From Pseudomonas viridiflava (GTDB lineage: Bacteria > Pseudomonadota > Gammaproteobacteria > Pseudomonadales > Pseudomonadaceae): a DNA stretch of 64,000 bases. A model generated the notes under the pieces. The model was not told the DNA's origin, searched no databases, and saw only the letters and a list, made by a program, of their open reading frames with translations. Position numbers and translations under genes: made by a program. The DNA lies in assembly GCF_900602065.1 (NCBI RefSeq), contig NZ_UWFN01000347.1:124001-188000 (forward strand), given 5' to 3'. Shown piece after piece: positions 36,263 through 45,300 of this stretch; position 1 is the stretch's first letter, and every line of letters begins with the position of its first letter.

Positions 36263-36507
36263 GGCGACTACCTTCCTGCCTGTCGTTGATTTCAACGATT
36301 GGGTTTAGTCGCCCGATGAACAAGCGAAGCATCTGTCATAACCATTGCCGAAGTCCTGGACGACGGCTTGGAATTTTATGGTGGCTGTGCACGGGGCACC
36401 TTCGGGTGCGCCGGTTGCTTGACGTCCCGGTCGACTAACCCGCTGCACAGCTACCACCCTTCGTTTAGTCGCGGATGGTGGTGGTCAACCTACGTCAAGG
36501 AGTCACC
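36263..36507 (+). ncRNA. Structured 5' leader of the DUF6124 gene
   Basis: Helices that can be read directly: GGCGACTA (36263-36270) with TAGTCGCC (36306-36313), enclosing a CGTTG/CAACG hairpin (36284-36297); a long stem GGTGGCTGTGCA (36380-36391) with TGCACAGCTACC (36443-36454), enclosing a GCACC-TTCG-GGTGC hairpin (36396-36409). A CGACTAACCC segment (36433-36442) can also pair with GGGTTTAGTCG (36301-36311), giving a possible switch. A second GTTTAGTCG copy lies at 36463-36471. The leader ends in AAGGAG and the start codon. Similar leaders precede other Pseudomonas DUF6124 genes as far as I recall. Confidence 0.6.
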
Positions 36508-36804
36508 ATGATCAGATCCACGCCACATCCCCCTGTTACCCCCATCAAGCAAAACCTTGTCAGCAATACCAACCTGGGCAACCTCAGCCTGTTCACCGTG
36601 AAGCCCGATATCAAGATCGAAGACGCGCTGGTTCTGGCGTCGGAATACCTGAGCTGCGCTGCGGCTACGGCGTATGAAACGGCAGATAACAGCACGCTGG
36701 AATTTCGCCCGTTGGCGAGGTCGGTGGTGCATCAGATTGAAGCGGCCAGAGCGCTGGTTGAGGCCTCGGTGGCGGGGCTGGAGGAGAAGCAACGACCGAA
36801 GTAA
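36508..36804 (+). CDS. DUF6124 (formerly DUF3077) family protein
   Basis: 98 residues, starting at the ATG at 36508 behind AAGGAG. The family pattern is present: an N-terminal Pro-rich lead, LFTVKPDIKIEDALVLASEYLSCAAATAYE, then RSVVHQIEAARALVEASV. Helical, small, cytoplasmic; function unknown. Common in multiple copies in Pseudomonas genomes. Single gene behind a structured leader. Confidence 0.85.
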   Translation: MIRSTPHPPVTPIKQNLVSNTNLGNLSLFTVKPDIKIEDALVLASEYLSCAAATAYETADNSTLEFRPLARSVVHQIEAARALVEASVAGLEEKQRPK

Positions 36805-36830
36805 CGTAGATGATCTGTGCAGTTAGTCAC

Positions 36831-36931
36831 TTCGCGGGCAAGCCTTGCTCCTACAAGAGCGAGGCTTGAGCGTTTTTAGCGTCAACATAGCGTGTCAGCT
36901 CAATTGCTTCGCGAACAAGTTCGCTCCTACC
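36831..36931. repeat. Two REP half-sites
   Basis: 36831-36856 (TTCGCGGGCAAGCCTTGCTC plus tail) and about 36909-36930 (TTCGCGAACAAGTTCGCTCC) are single, same-orientation REP-like arms after the DUF6124 gene. Confidence 0.6.
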
Positions 36932-36954
36932 GGGGCGGTGTTCGCCGTTGGGCT

Positions 36955-37692
36955 TCAGGGTTTGCTGAGCCCATGCCCCACAAACCACTCATCAATCATC
37001 CCCCGCAACACCGCCCCCGAGAAACTCGCGAAATGCCCGCCGTGCACGGTATTCACTGGCAGTTTGCGCAACCGCTCAAGGCTAGCGGCGTAGTCAGCAA
37101 GGTCAGAGTGGTAGGCGTCTTCGATCAGGGGGCCGTCGTAGATGATGTCGCCGCTGAACAGGGTTCGGGTGTTGGCTTCCCACAGGCTGATGCCGCCGGG
37201 CGAGTGGCCTGGGGTGTGGAAGACTTCGAGTACGCGGTCGCCCAGGTCAAGCACGTCGCCTTCGTCGATGAGGCGTGTAGCAGGTGCGGCTTTGACCTGG
37301 TATTCGGCGTAGCACAGTGGGCAGTCGGGGTGGGCTTCGAACATGTCGTCGCCGACGTAGGCATCGGCCAGGGTTGAGGCCCGTGTGGGTGTGGCGAGGA
37401 TGTCGGCTTCGGCCGGGTGCACCAGGCGTTCGGCGAACTCGTGGTGCCCGGCGATGTGGTCGAAGTGGGTGTGGCTGGCGACGGCGAGCAGCGGCCGGTC
37501 GGTGAGCCAAGGCAGTTGCTCGCGCAGGCTGACCACGCCAGAGCCGGTATCTACGAGTACGTCGCGGTCCCTGCCCTGTATGTGCCAGAGGTTGCAGCGG
37601 TAATACGGGCGCACCCACGGCTCGTGAATCAGGTTGATGCCATCGGCGCGCTTCTGTACTTCAAACCACTGGTCGCGGGTGACTATTTTCAA
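36955..37692 (-). CDS. MBL-fold metallo-hydrolase
   Basis: 245 residues of the metallo-beta-lactamase fold: SHTHFDHIAGHHEF (metal site), TPGHSPGGISLW and LFSGDIIYDGPL. Substrate unknown. The ATG overlaps the stop of the upstream NCS1 transporter by four bases, so it probably acts on the compound that transporter imports, for example a cyclic amide or a pyrimidine-like molecule; that is inference. Confidence 0.88.
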   Translation of the reverse strand: MKIVTRDQWFEVQKRADGINLIHEPWVRPYYRCNLWHIQGRDRDVLVDTGSGVVSLREQLPWLTDRPLLAVASHTHFDHIAGHHEFAERLVHPAEADILATPTRASTLADAYVGDDMFEAHPDCPLCYAEYQVKAAPATRLIDEGDVLDLGDRVLEVFHTPGHSPGGISLWEANTRTLFSGDIIYDGPLIEDAYHSDLADYAASLERLRKLPVNTVHGGHFASFSGAVLRGMIDEWFVGHGLSKP

Positions 37693-39188
37693 GGCTCTAC
37701 GCTCAGGTTGCCCGGTAAGACGCTGTCGGTACTTGGCTCGGTCGCACGGTGCGGCCCGTAAACGGCGGCGGGTTCGGGGAACAACTGTAGCAGTCCGAGG
37801 TAGAGCACGGCGGCGAGGCCGAGGGTGATGGGCAGGCTGATGTCGATGCCGCCCGCCAGTTCACCAAAAGTGCCAACGAACTGCCCTGGCAGGTTGACGA
37901 AGGCGAGGCCGATCAACGCGCTGGGGATCCATGCGCCGAGACCACGCCAGTTCCAGCCGTGATGAAACCAGTAACGGCCACCGCGCTCGCCACGGGTGAA
38001 GACTTGCAGATCGGCAGGGTCATACCAGCCACGACGCTGTACCAGACCAATGATCATGATGATGATCCACGGGCTGGTACACGTGATGATCAACACCGCG
38101 AAGGTGGACATGCTCTGCACCAGGTTGAAGCTGAAGCGCCCGACGAAAATAAAGATGATCGACAGCACGCCGATCAACACCGTGGCTTGTGCGCGGCTGA
38201 GCAGGCGTGGCGCTAGGCTAGACATGTCGAGGCCGGTGCCGTACAGCGAAGTACCGCCTGTAGAAAGTCCGCCGATGATGGCGATCAGGCAAACCGGCAG
38301 GAAGAACCAGCCCGGCGAAATCGCCAGCAAACCGCCGACATAGTTGTTCTGGGCGATGTAGTCGGGTGCTTGCACGGCGACGATGGTGGCGGTGACGAGG
38401 CCGAAGAAGAACGGGATGAAGGTTGCGATCTGCGCGAACATCACGGCGGCCATGATGCGCAGCTTTGGTGTTTCACGGGGGATGTAACGCGCCCAGTCGC
38501 CTAGGAAAGCACCGAACGAAACAGGGTTGCTCATCGCCACCAGCGCTGCGCCGATGAAGGCGGCCCAAAAGCCCGGTTGGCCGTGGCTGACGCTGCCCGC
38601 ATAGCTGGAGTCAAACGGCCCGGCGAAGGCGAAGATGCCCAGCAGGAACAACAGGCTAGAGGCGGTCACTGCGACTTTGTTCACCGCCAATAGCTGGCGA
38701 ATGCCATAGATGCAGACGACCAGCACAAGCAGTGCGAACAGACCGTAAGCGATGCCAAGACTGAGGTTGTTTTCTGGCAGGTCGAACAGGCGCTTGGCGC
38801 CGCCGATCAGTGCGTCGCCTGAACTCCAGACTGACAGCGAGAAGAAAGCGATGGCGGTCAGCAAGGAAAGGAATGAGCCGACGATGCGCCCGTGCACACC
38901 AAAATGCGCACCAGACGACACCGCGTTGTTGGTGCCGTTGAGCGGCCCGAACAACCCCATGGGCGCGAGGATCACCGCGCCGACCAGCACACCCAGAACG
39001 ATGGCATAGACGCTGGCCTCGAAGGACAAACCGAAGAGCACCGGGAAGCTGCCAAGTACTGCGGTGGAGAATGTATTGCTGCCGCCGAAGATCATGCGGA
39101 ACAGGTCGAAAGGAGTTGCTGTGCGTTCGCTGTCAGGAATCTGTTCGACGCCGAAACTCTCGATCCGGGTTGGGTGGGATTCGCTCAT
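37689..39188 (-). CDS. NCS1-family permease (purine/cytosine/allantoin type)
   Basis: 499 residues from the ATG at 39186-39188 behind GAGGCGG. About twelve hydrophobic segments. The N-terminus IESFGVEQIPDSERTATPFDLFRMIFGGS and the GLFGPLNGTNN and GDWARYIPRET stretches are NCS1 features. It should import a nucleobase or related heterocycle with a cation. Forms a two-gene operon with the MBL hydrolase. Confidence 0.9.
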   Translation of the reverse strand: MSESHPTRIESFGVEQIPDSERTATPFDLFRMIFGGSNTFSTAVLGSFPVLFGLSFEASVYAIVLGVLVGAVILAPMGLFGPLNGTNNAVSSGAHFGVHGRIVGSFLSLLTAIAFFSLSVWSSGDALIGGAKRLFDLPENNLSLGIAYGLFALLVLVVCIYGIRQLLAVNKVAVTASSLLFLLGIFAFAGPFDSSYAGSVSHGQPGFWAAFIGAALVAMSNPVSFGAFLGDWARYIPRETPKLRIMAAVMFAQIATFIPFFFGLVTATIVAVQAPDYIAQNNYVGGLLAISPGWFFLPVCLIAIIGGLSTGGTSLYGTGLDMSSLAPRLLSRAQATVLIGVLSIIFIFVGRFSFNLVQSMSTFAVLIITCTSPWIIIMIIGLVQRRGWYDPADLQVFTRGERGGRYWFHHGWNWRGLGAWIPSALIGLAFVNLPGQFVGTFGELAGGIDISLPITLGLAAVLYLGLLQLFPEPAAVYGPHRATEPSTDSVLPGNLSVEP

Positions 39189-39573
39189 GTTGCCGCCTCT
39201 CAATGCCTGTCACGGTTTTTATCGAAACGCCTGTTCAGGCCGTTTCATTTGTTTTTCCTGCCGGATCGCAGGATGTGTGGGCAGTGCAAAAAACTGTCTG
39301 GAACATGGCCAACCCGCTTATTGAGGTGCAGGCGTGGCCACGCTCTGCCCGGACGAACCAGAGGCAGAACGAGCAGAGAGTGTTCAAAGGCGAGGCGAAG
39401 TTAAATCGGTGCCAGCAAATATTTAGTTCAGGATTTGCTGAAGTAACAGAGGGACGCTGTCATTGGCTTCTGTGAAGGCGGGAATGATCGAGAAAGCGGC
39501 ATTCCTGGCGATTAATTTTCAGCGAATGCTCCGGCCTCTTCCCGGCTAAAGCCGGTCCTACGGGCTTGAAGCA
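39189..39573. other. Gap with a REP half-site
   Basis: 385 bases between the transporter and the CAP gene. Contains one REP palindrome (CCGGCTAAAGCCGG, 39542-39555). No other feature seen; the transporter promoter must lie here. Confidence 0.5.
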
Positions 39574-40443
39574 TCAAGGCGCCCCAAACATCATGGTCCA
39601 GTACACCCCCGCTTTGCTGTTCGGGTTAGTCCCGTAAGCCGCCCCCATTTGGGTGAACATCGGGTTCATGAGGTTGGCGCAATGGCCGGGGCTGGCTAGC
39701 CAGCCTTGCATGGCTTTTTCAGGCGAGCCTTGGCCGCTGGCGATGTTTTCGCCGACTTGTCGCCCGTTGTAACCCGCCGCTCGGGCGCGGTCTTTGGCAA
39801 TGTCGCCGTTAGGGTCTTGATGGGAGAAATAGCCGCCGCTGGCCATCGACTGGCTGTGCCGTAACGCGGCGTTTTCCAGGGTGGTATTCCATGTCAGAGG
39901 CCGCGCAGCTGCGTAGGGTTGGCTGCCACACATGCGCGGTTTGGCCCGTGCCGCGTTGACCTGAGCCAATAGCGTTCTGCCCGCAGATTGCTGATCGCCC
40001 AGATGACCGTCGAGCAACGGCTTGGCCAATACCAATCGCCAGTCCCTTCCTGATTGAGTGATACCAATGTCGGCGTATTGGTTGTCCAGCAAAGCGCCAC
40101 AGTAGCGACTCTGCAGCATGGCGAAAGCCCCCTTCGCATCCTGCGCACCCACCAGGCGAATGCTGCGCACCGCTACTGCTCGATAGCCGGAAGCCTTCAA
40201 GGTGTTGCGCATGTCGCCAGCAAACCCGATGGGCAAAGCCAGATCCCGCCTCAACTCAAGTGGCGATAACCCACGCACCGCACGCCCCTCACACCGCGAA
40301 GGCTGAGCGCGATAGTCGTTGATGGCCGATACCAATTGTTGCGCCTCGCTCGCATGAGCCTGGCTGGCGAGCAGTGGGAGCAAGGCGATGAAGCAGAGCG
40401 AGGTGAAGAAGCAGAGCGAGGTGAAGCGAGAAGTCAGGCGCAT
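39574..40443 (-). CDS. Secreted CAP-domain (SCP/PR1-like) protein
   Basis: 289 residues. The ATG at 40441-40443 gives a signal peptide ending SQAHA; an ATG 30 codons upstream would not. The CAP domain lies in the C-terminal half: LENAALRHSQSMASGGYFSHQDPNG, VGENIASGQGSPEKAMQGWLASPGHCANLMNP, YWTMMFG. The first half is a poorly conserved repeat-like region (NDYRAQPSRCEGRAVRGL resembles VNAARAKPRMCGSQPYAA). The signal peptide carries a tandem 18-base duplication (40391-40426). Role unknown. Confidence 0.88.
   Translation of the reverse strand: MRLTSRFTSLCFFTSLCFIALLPLLASQAHASEAQQLVSAINDYRAQPSRCEGRAVRGLSPLELRRDLALPIGFAGDMRNTLKASGYRAVAVRSIRLVGAQDAKGAFAMLQSRYCGALLDNQYADIGITQSGRDWRLVLAKPLLDGHLGDQQSAGRTLLAQVNAARAKPRMCGSQPYAAARPLTWNTTLENAALRHSQSMASGGYFSHQDPNGDIAKDRARAAGYNGRQVGENIASGQGSPEKAMQGWLASPGHCANLMNPMFTQMGAAYGTNPNSKAGVYWTMMFGAP
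40391..40426. repeat. Tandem 18-base duplication in the CAP protein signal peptide
   Basis: Two perfect, adjacent 18-base copies (40391-40408 and 40409-40426) give the repeated hexapeptide FTSLCF on the minus strand. In frame, so the protein stays intact with a longer hydrophobic core. Confidence 0.95.
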
Positions 40444-40533
40444 GGGACGGGGCTGCTCTGATGATCGAAATCGGGCGCTGATCTGACTGGAGAAATGGAA
40501 ACTAGTTCGTGATGGCAGATACGCCTTCGCCAT

Positions 40534-40896
40534 TCAGTTGACTGACTTTTTGACCAGATACTGCTCCAGCGCAATGTTCTTCTGTATCAAAAGCTCATTC
40601 AAAAACTTCGGATCCACCGCGTGCAGAAGGGTGACGACATCACAAATCTTCCAGTGATAGTCCTCCGGGTGATCGAGGCTTTGACCGTTCCATATGGCAT
40701 CGGCAAAAAGAAGATAGGCGTATGCCAGCGGCGCCAGAAGGGCGCCGAGCGCGGGCGAGATAAGGAGAAGCGGAACGGCGCATATCGCAACGATCAAACT
40801 GGCGACGATCAAGTCGATCGTCTGCGCAGCGAGACGACACCAAGGGCTGGCCAATGCGTACGTGGTTGCGCCATGGGTAAACTGGCGGGGCTTCAC
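40534..40896 (-). CDS. Small RDD-like membrane protein
   Basis: 120 residues from a GTG at 40894-40896. The LASPWCRLAAQTIDLIVASLIV start and a second hydrophobic stretch (ALLAPLAYAYLLFADAIWNGQSL) resemble the first half of RDD domains, but the usual GxTxGK segment is replaced by LDHPEDYHWKICDVV. The C-terminus is soluble. It follows the lipoprotein gene by only five bases. Function unknown. Confidence 0.65.
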   Translation of the reverse strand: MKPRQFTHGATTYALASPWCRLAAQTIDLIVASLIVAICAVPLLLISPALGALLAPLAYAYLLFADAIWNGQSLDHPEDYHWKICDVVTLLHAVDPKFLNELLIQKNIALEQYLVKKSVN

Positions 40897-40901
40897 GATG
40901 G

Positions 40902-41483
40902 TTAGACCGGACCCGCCCCACTCTCAGTGCTCACAGGTACACGCGTATTAGGCTGAGTCACGTCATAAACATGCTGCTCGCAGCCCTTCCCGACGATCAC
41001 AAACTCAACCAGATAGGTTTTCTGCTTTTCAGGTTTGAACGTCGAGCGCATGGGGCCGCAGTCGTACACAACAGAGTCAGGGAAAAGCCCGTTCTCCTGG
41101 ATGACTCTGGACTCACCAATCACCTCAATGGATTGACCGGGATCTGCCTGTACTTCGAGTTGAGGGAAGCGTTTGACTGCTGCGCTGTTGGCAACCTCGT
41201 TCATCTTGGCAATCCAGCCAAAAACCTTGCCACGACCGGAATCGACCACCCGACCTAAAATTTCAGGGCGCTGATCAGCGTCCGCAGCACGGCGCACCGA
41301 GAATTGAACCGGATAAGTGAAGCCGGTGGCTTTCATGATGATCTTGGCGTGCTCAGCATCCGCGACCACCTGCTTTTGCTGCAACTGAACGCCGTCTTTG
41401 AGCAGCGTTGGTGCGGAGCTTCTGACGTTGGATTGGCACCCTGCCAGAGCCACAGCCAGTACCAGGAACGTAAGTTTTTGCAT
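40902..41483 (-). CDS. Lipoprotein, unknown function
   Basis: 193 residues from the ATG at 41481-41483, chosen because it gives a type II signal peptide with lipobox LAGC (LVLAVALAGCQS). The mature part is beta-rich (YPVQFSVRRAADADQRPEILGRVV; YLVEFVIVGKGCEQHVYDVTQ) with two Cys that could pair. Position: after the exoprotein's membrane partner and before the RDD-like gene, all on the minus strand. Confidence 0.8.
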   Translation of the reverse strand: MQKLTFLVLAVALAGCQSNVRSSAPTLLKDGVQLQQKQVVADAEHAKIIMKATGFTYPVQFSVRRAADADQRPEILGRVVDSGRGKVFGWIAKMNEVANSAAVKRFPQLEVQADPGQSIEVIGESRVIQENGLFPDSVVYDCGPMRSTFKPEKQKTYLVEFVIVGKGCEQHVYDVTQPNTRVPVSTESGAGPV

Positions 41484-41548
41484 GGCGTAGTTATTCCTTG
41501 GGACAAAAATTGGAGCGCGTTGAAATTGTTGCATCAAAAGCAATGCGC

Positions 41549-42343
41549 TCAGTCGAAAGGCTTTTCTTTGCGCGGGGACAGCCTTGAATAAACCCAATGG
41601 AAGCCGGTAAACAGCAGACCGGATACACACCCCATCGAGACAAAAAGAAGCACCCCGTATTTGATCTGGTACATCAGAAAATTCATCTGCTGGGCGACTG
41701 GAGTCGGGCGCAGGCCCGGAACACCAAAGAGCAGCCATAACAGCAATCCGGTGATCACGCCTCCGATGACATAGCGCCAACGGGTCGTGAGAAAGCGCTC
41801 GGTCAGCCAGAGAACGGGCCAGCCGGCCAGCATGCTCAGACCAGCGCCCACCAGAAAGAAGAGAATCCAGGAAGTCAGAGTGGTCCCGGAGCCATCGTCG
41901 ATTGCCGAGGTGATAACGACAGCTACCGGTATACCTCCGCACAGCGGAATGCCCAGCACGTAAGCCTTGCCCTGCTGGCGCTCTTGATGTTTCGCCGCGT
42001 AACGCTCTATTCCCTTAGCGACTGCGGTGTACAGCAAGCCAAGTACAAGGCCACCGACGATTGCCACGAGCAGCAGGCGTCCGGAGAAGCCGCCATAAAC
42101 CACGTAGATCAGCAAACTCTGCAGCAAGCTGCTGACGATATGGCGAGCTTTGGAAGCAGGGAAGAACCGATCCCCCACCAGCAGCAGCGGAATGCCTACC
42201 ACCATCGAAACGATAAAACCGTAGAGCAAACCCGTAAACAGCGACGTGGCACTCAGCCCCTTGAGTACGGGCATCACAGCGGCGTAGACCAGCGCTCCGC
42301 ACAACGGTACGGCTAGTAACCGGAGCGCTGCATCGACTCTCAT
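41549..42343 (-). CDS. Multi-pass membrane protein, candidate immunity protein of the exoprotein
   Basis: 264 residues, about eight hydrophobic segments. The start ATG (42341-42343) overlaps the exoprotein stop as ATGA, the arrangement of CdiA-CdiI pairs. Membrane immunity proteins are known for CDI toxins that enter or depolarise the inner membrane. I recognise no specific family; an unrelated membrane protein is the alternative. Confidence 0.7.
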   Translation of the reverse strand: MRVDAALRLLAVPLCGALVYAAVMPVLKGLSATSLFTGLLYGFIVSMVVGIPLLLVGDRFFPASKARHIVSSLLQSLLIYVVYGGFSGRLLLVAIVGGLVLGLLYTAVAKGIERYAAKHQERQQGKAYVLGIPLCGGIPVAVVITSAIDDGSGTTLTSWILFFLVGAGLSMLAGWPVLWLTERFLTTRWRYVIGGVITGLLLWLLFGVPGLRPTPVAQQMNFLMYQIKYGVLLFVSMGCVSGLLFTGFHWVYSRLSPRKEKPFD

Positions 42344-45300
42344 TTTGGTATCTCGGAGACTGGCATGATCATGCCTTTGAAATCCTGAAGATTGGTTTTG
42401 ATATTGGCTTTAATATTTTTCGGGGTGTTATTAAGCAGTTCCTGGAATGAAATCCCCAGGTAAGTATTGCCACCCCACACAGCCCCGGCAGCCCAGCCAT
42501 TGGAGTTGAACAGAGGGCTCGCCCCCGTTCCCCAGCCATGTGTTTCGACGTCAAAGCCGCCGTCTTGCGTAGGCTTGACCGTACGCACGACAAAGCCTGG
42601 ATCAAGAGCGTGCATGCCTGGCAGTGTGATATTGATTACGCTCATCGTGCCATCATCCGTCAGGTGCGCGACATGCCCAAGCTTCAAGGTCATCATATGG
42701 AGCTCACTCACATCGCCACTTTTGACAACTGTCTCGCCATCACCGCCCGGGCCAGCGTTACGTCGTAACGCTTCGTAAGCCTGAGCCATAGTGCCGCAGC
42801 CTCCCAGCATAGGAATGCAGCCCTGCGAAGTATCGCTGTATTCGTGAGGTTGCTTGGTGCTACCCGCCAGAAACTCCCAGGCATCGAAGCCCATCGGAAT
42901 ACCACCACCTGGCTGCCCTTGAGAATTGATGAACGTGCCATCTTTCACCGTCTCAGTAAACTTGGTCTGGCAGGCGGCCGCACCCAATGACGCACAGTTG
43001 TTATCCGCCCAGGCTTTGTAGCCCGGCAGGCCGGATGCCATGTTGGCGGCTAACAGGAGGCTATTGGTTTCGATGTCACTGATCGCACCAAACGTAGTTT
43101 TGTTTTTTGAATCCAGCGCCTGATCGGCTGCGTAGATCTCACCAAAGCTCTTGGCGCCTTCGAAGATTTTTGCGATGTGCGTGTTCAGGCATGCCTGATC
43201 CTGACACTTCATCAACTCAGCGTCGTTTGCATCGCTCATTTTCTTGGCATCCACTACAACCTGCTGACGACAGGTTGCGTTATCCGCCGCACAACTGGCC
43301 AATTGTTTGGACAGTATTTCGATATCGGTGTGCGTCAGGTAGTTGTTCTGTACCTGCTGCAAGCCGGCACCGGCGCCTGTAATCCCGCCAACCCCAGCAG
43401 CCGCAAGCCCGGTAGTGCTGGAAATCAGGGCTTTTTTGACCTCGACGGACACATCGAGCTGAGCAACCTGTTCGGCGATCATCGGCACGGTCAGGCTCGA
43501 TACGCCTGCGCCCAGAGCGCTAGCGCCGACCGTACCACCGGACAGCCCTTGGGAAGCACCCGCCAGAGAGTGCAACAGCACGCGTGCAGCTCCGCCCTCA
43601 TCCCATGCTGACTGGGCTGCCAGATTACCGGACTTGCCTGCAAGATCACGTTGCTGATCGGCATAGTCGCCGATTTTCTTGTAAACATCAGCGGCGGTCG
43701 TGTTGGCTACGATGCCCAGAGAAGTTGCACCGCCCGCGCTGCCCATTGCGGCACCAATTACGCCGGTGACGATATTAGTGATGACTCGATTATCGCCGCC
43801 TGCTGCCCAACTCTTCGAAACGTCCGCCAGATTCTGCTCGGCAGCTTTAACTTTTTCTGGGGTATCTGCTTTGTCCAGTTGCTCTTTAGCATCGTTAACA
43901 GACTTGGTAGCGACCACGTTCACCACATCCTTGCTGAGCGCGACAGAACTTTGAATCAGATCCATGCGCTCCTGAATGGCCTTTTGATCTGGCCTGTCCA
44001 ACTGGTGATTGGCATTTGCTGTATCGCGGTTGAGGCCTGCCAGATCATTGGCGCCTTCGGCATTGCGAACTACTACGGTGCCTTCGCTGACAGCGCTTCG
44101 GGTTTGACTACGGTCCGACTCTTCAAGCGCGAGCGGGATAGCGCCCCCAGGCGTGAAGCCGTTATTGCTGCTGAAAGAGACGCCAACACTAGCGGATTTG
44201 CTTTTGATTTCACTGGTGTTCTTGATGTCGCTGACGATAAGGCGATCCGTGCTGAGGTGATTCTTTTCTGCAGCGGCTTCGCTGGCGATTACAGCACCTT
44301 TGAGGTTGGTGTTTTTCCCGACATAAATATCGTAACCACCCGCCCCTGCAAACAGCCCGCTTTGGTCAGTCACGGCTTTGTAATCACTGTTCATGTTGCC
44401 CGCCGCGATGTTCGCCGACGCCGTAACGGGCGAGCCGTAGCAGAACGGCGGTATGCAGATGCTGGCCCCGAAACCGCCGCTGCTCTGCTTGCTCTTCTGA
44501 GACTCGGTGTCTTGGCGAGATGTGATATTGAGGTCGCCGCCCACCACGGCCTTGATTGAGTCCGCACGGACCTGCGCGCCCTCAAGAGTGGTATCCCGAC
44601 CACTGCTCAACACCAGTAGCCCGGTATCCAGCGTTGTGTTCACCTGGGTGACGGAGTTGCCATTACCGTTGTTTTTTGCCGCTTGAGCGCCCAGGTCCAG
44701 GGTGAAGCCGTTTTGCTCACCGATGTTGAAACTGGCACCGATTGCCGTCTTGTTGTTGGACGCATCATTCTTACGATCAGTGGTGTTCTGCGAACTATTG
44801 AGCAGTATGTTGTTTTTGGCGAGCAGGTAAGTATTGGCAGCCTTCAGGTTGCTACCTGTGATCTGAATGTTGCCTTGCGCGCCCGCATTGTCTCCGGTGG
44901 CCACGATAGACAGGTCCTCGCCCACATTGAGCGTGCTGACTTTGGCAGTCTGGGCGTTGTACTCACTCGAACTCTTGCTGCGAGTGTTAGCCAGTTCTGT
45001 ACCGATTTTAATCAGTGATCCGTTGCTGGCGGTGCCGCCTTGCTTATCCGCAAACCCGGAACTTTGGGCCGCGGCATCAGATGCCTGGCCGCCCAGATTG
45101 TAGGCTGCCATCGCCGCCTGAGCGATTTTCACGCCTTTGAGCCGCGGGTCGTCGGCCTCCTCCGCTGCCTTGGTTGCGTCGCGGATGCTTCTGGCAGTGT
45201 CGACCACCATGCCACCAATCACTCGTCCGACAGCCAGACTTCTGGAGCTGTCCTGGCTGCTTTGGCTTGCTGTCTCGTTCCCGGAAGTGATCGTAACGTT

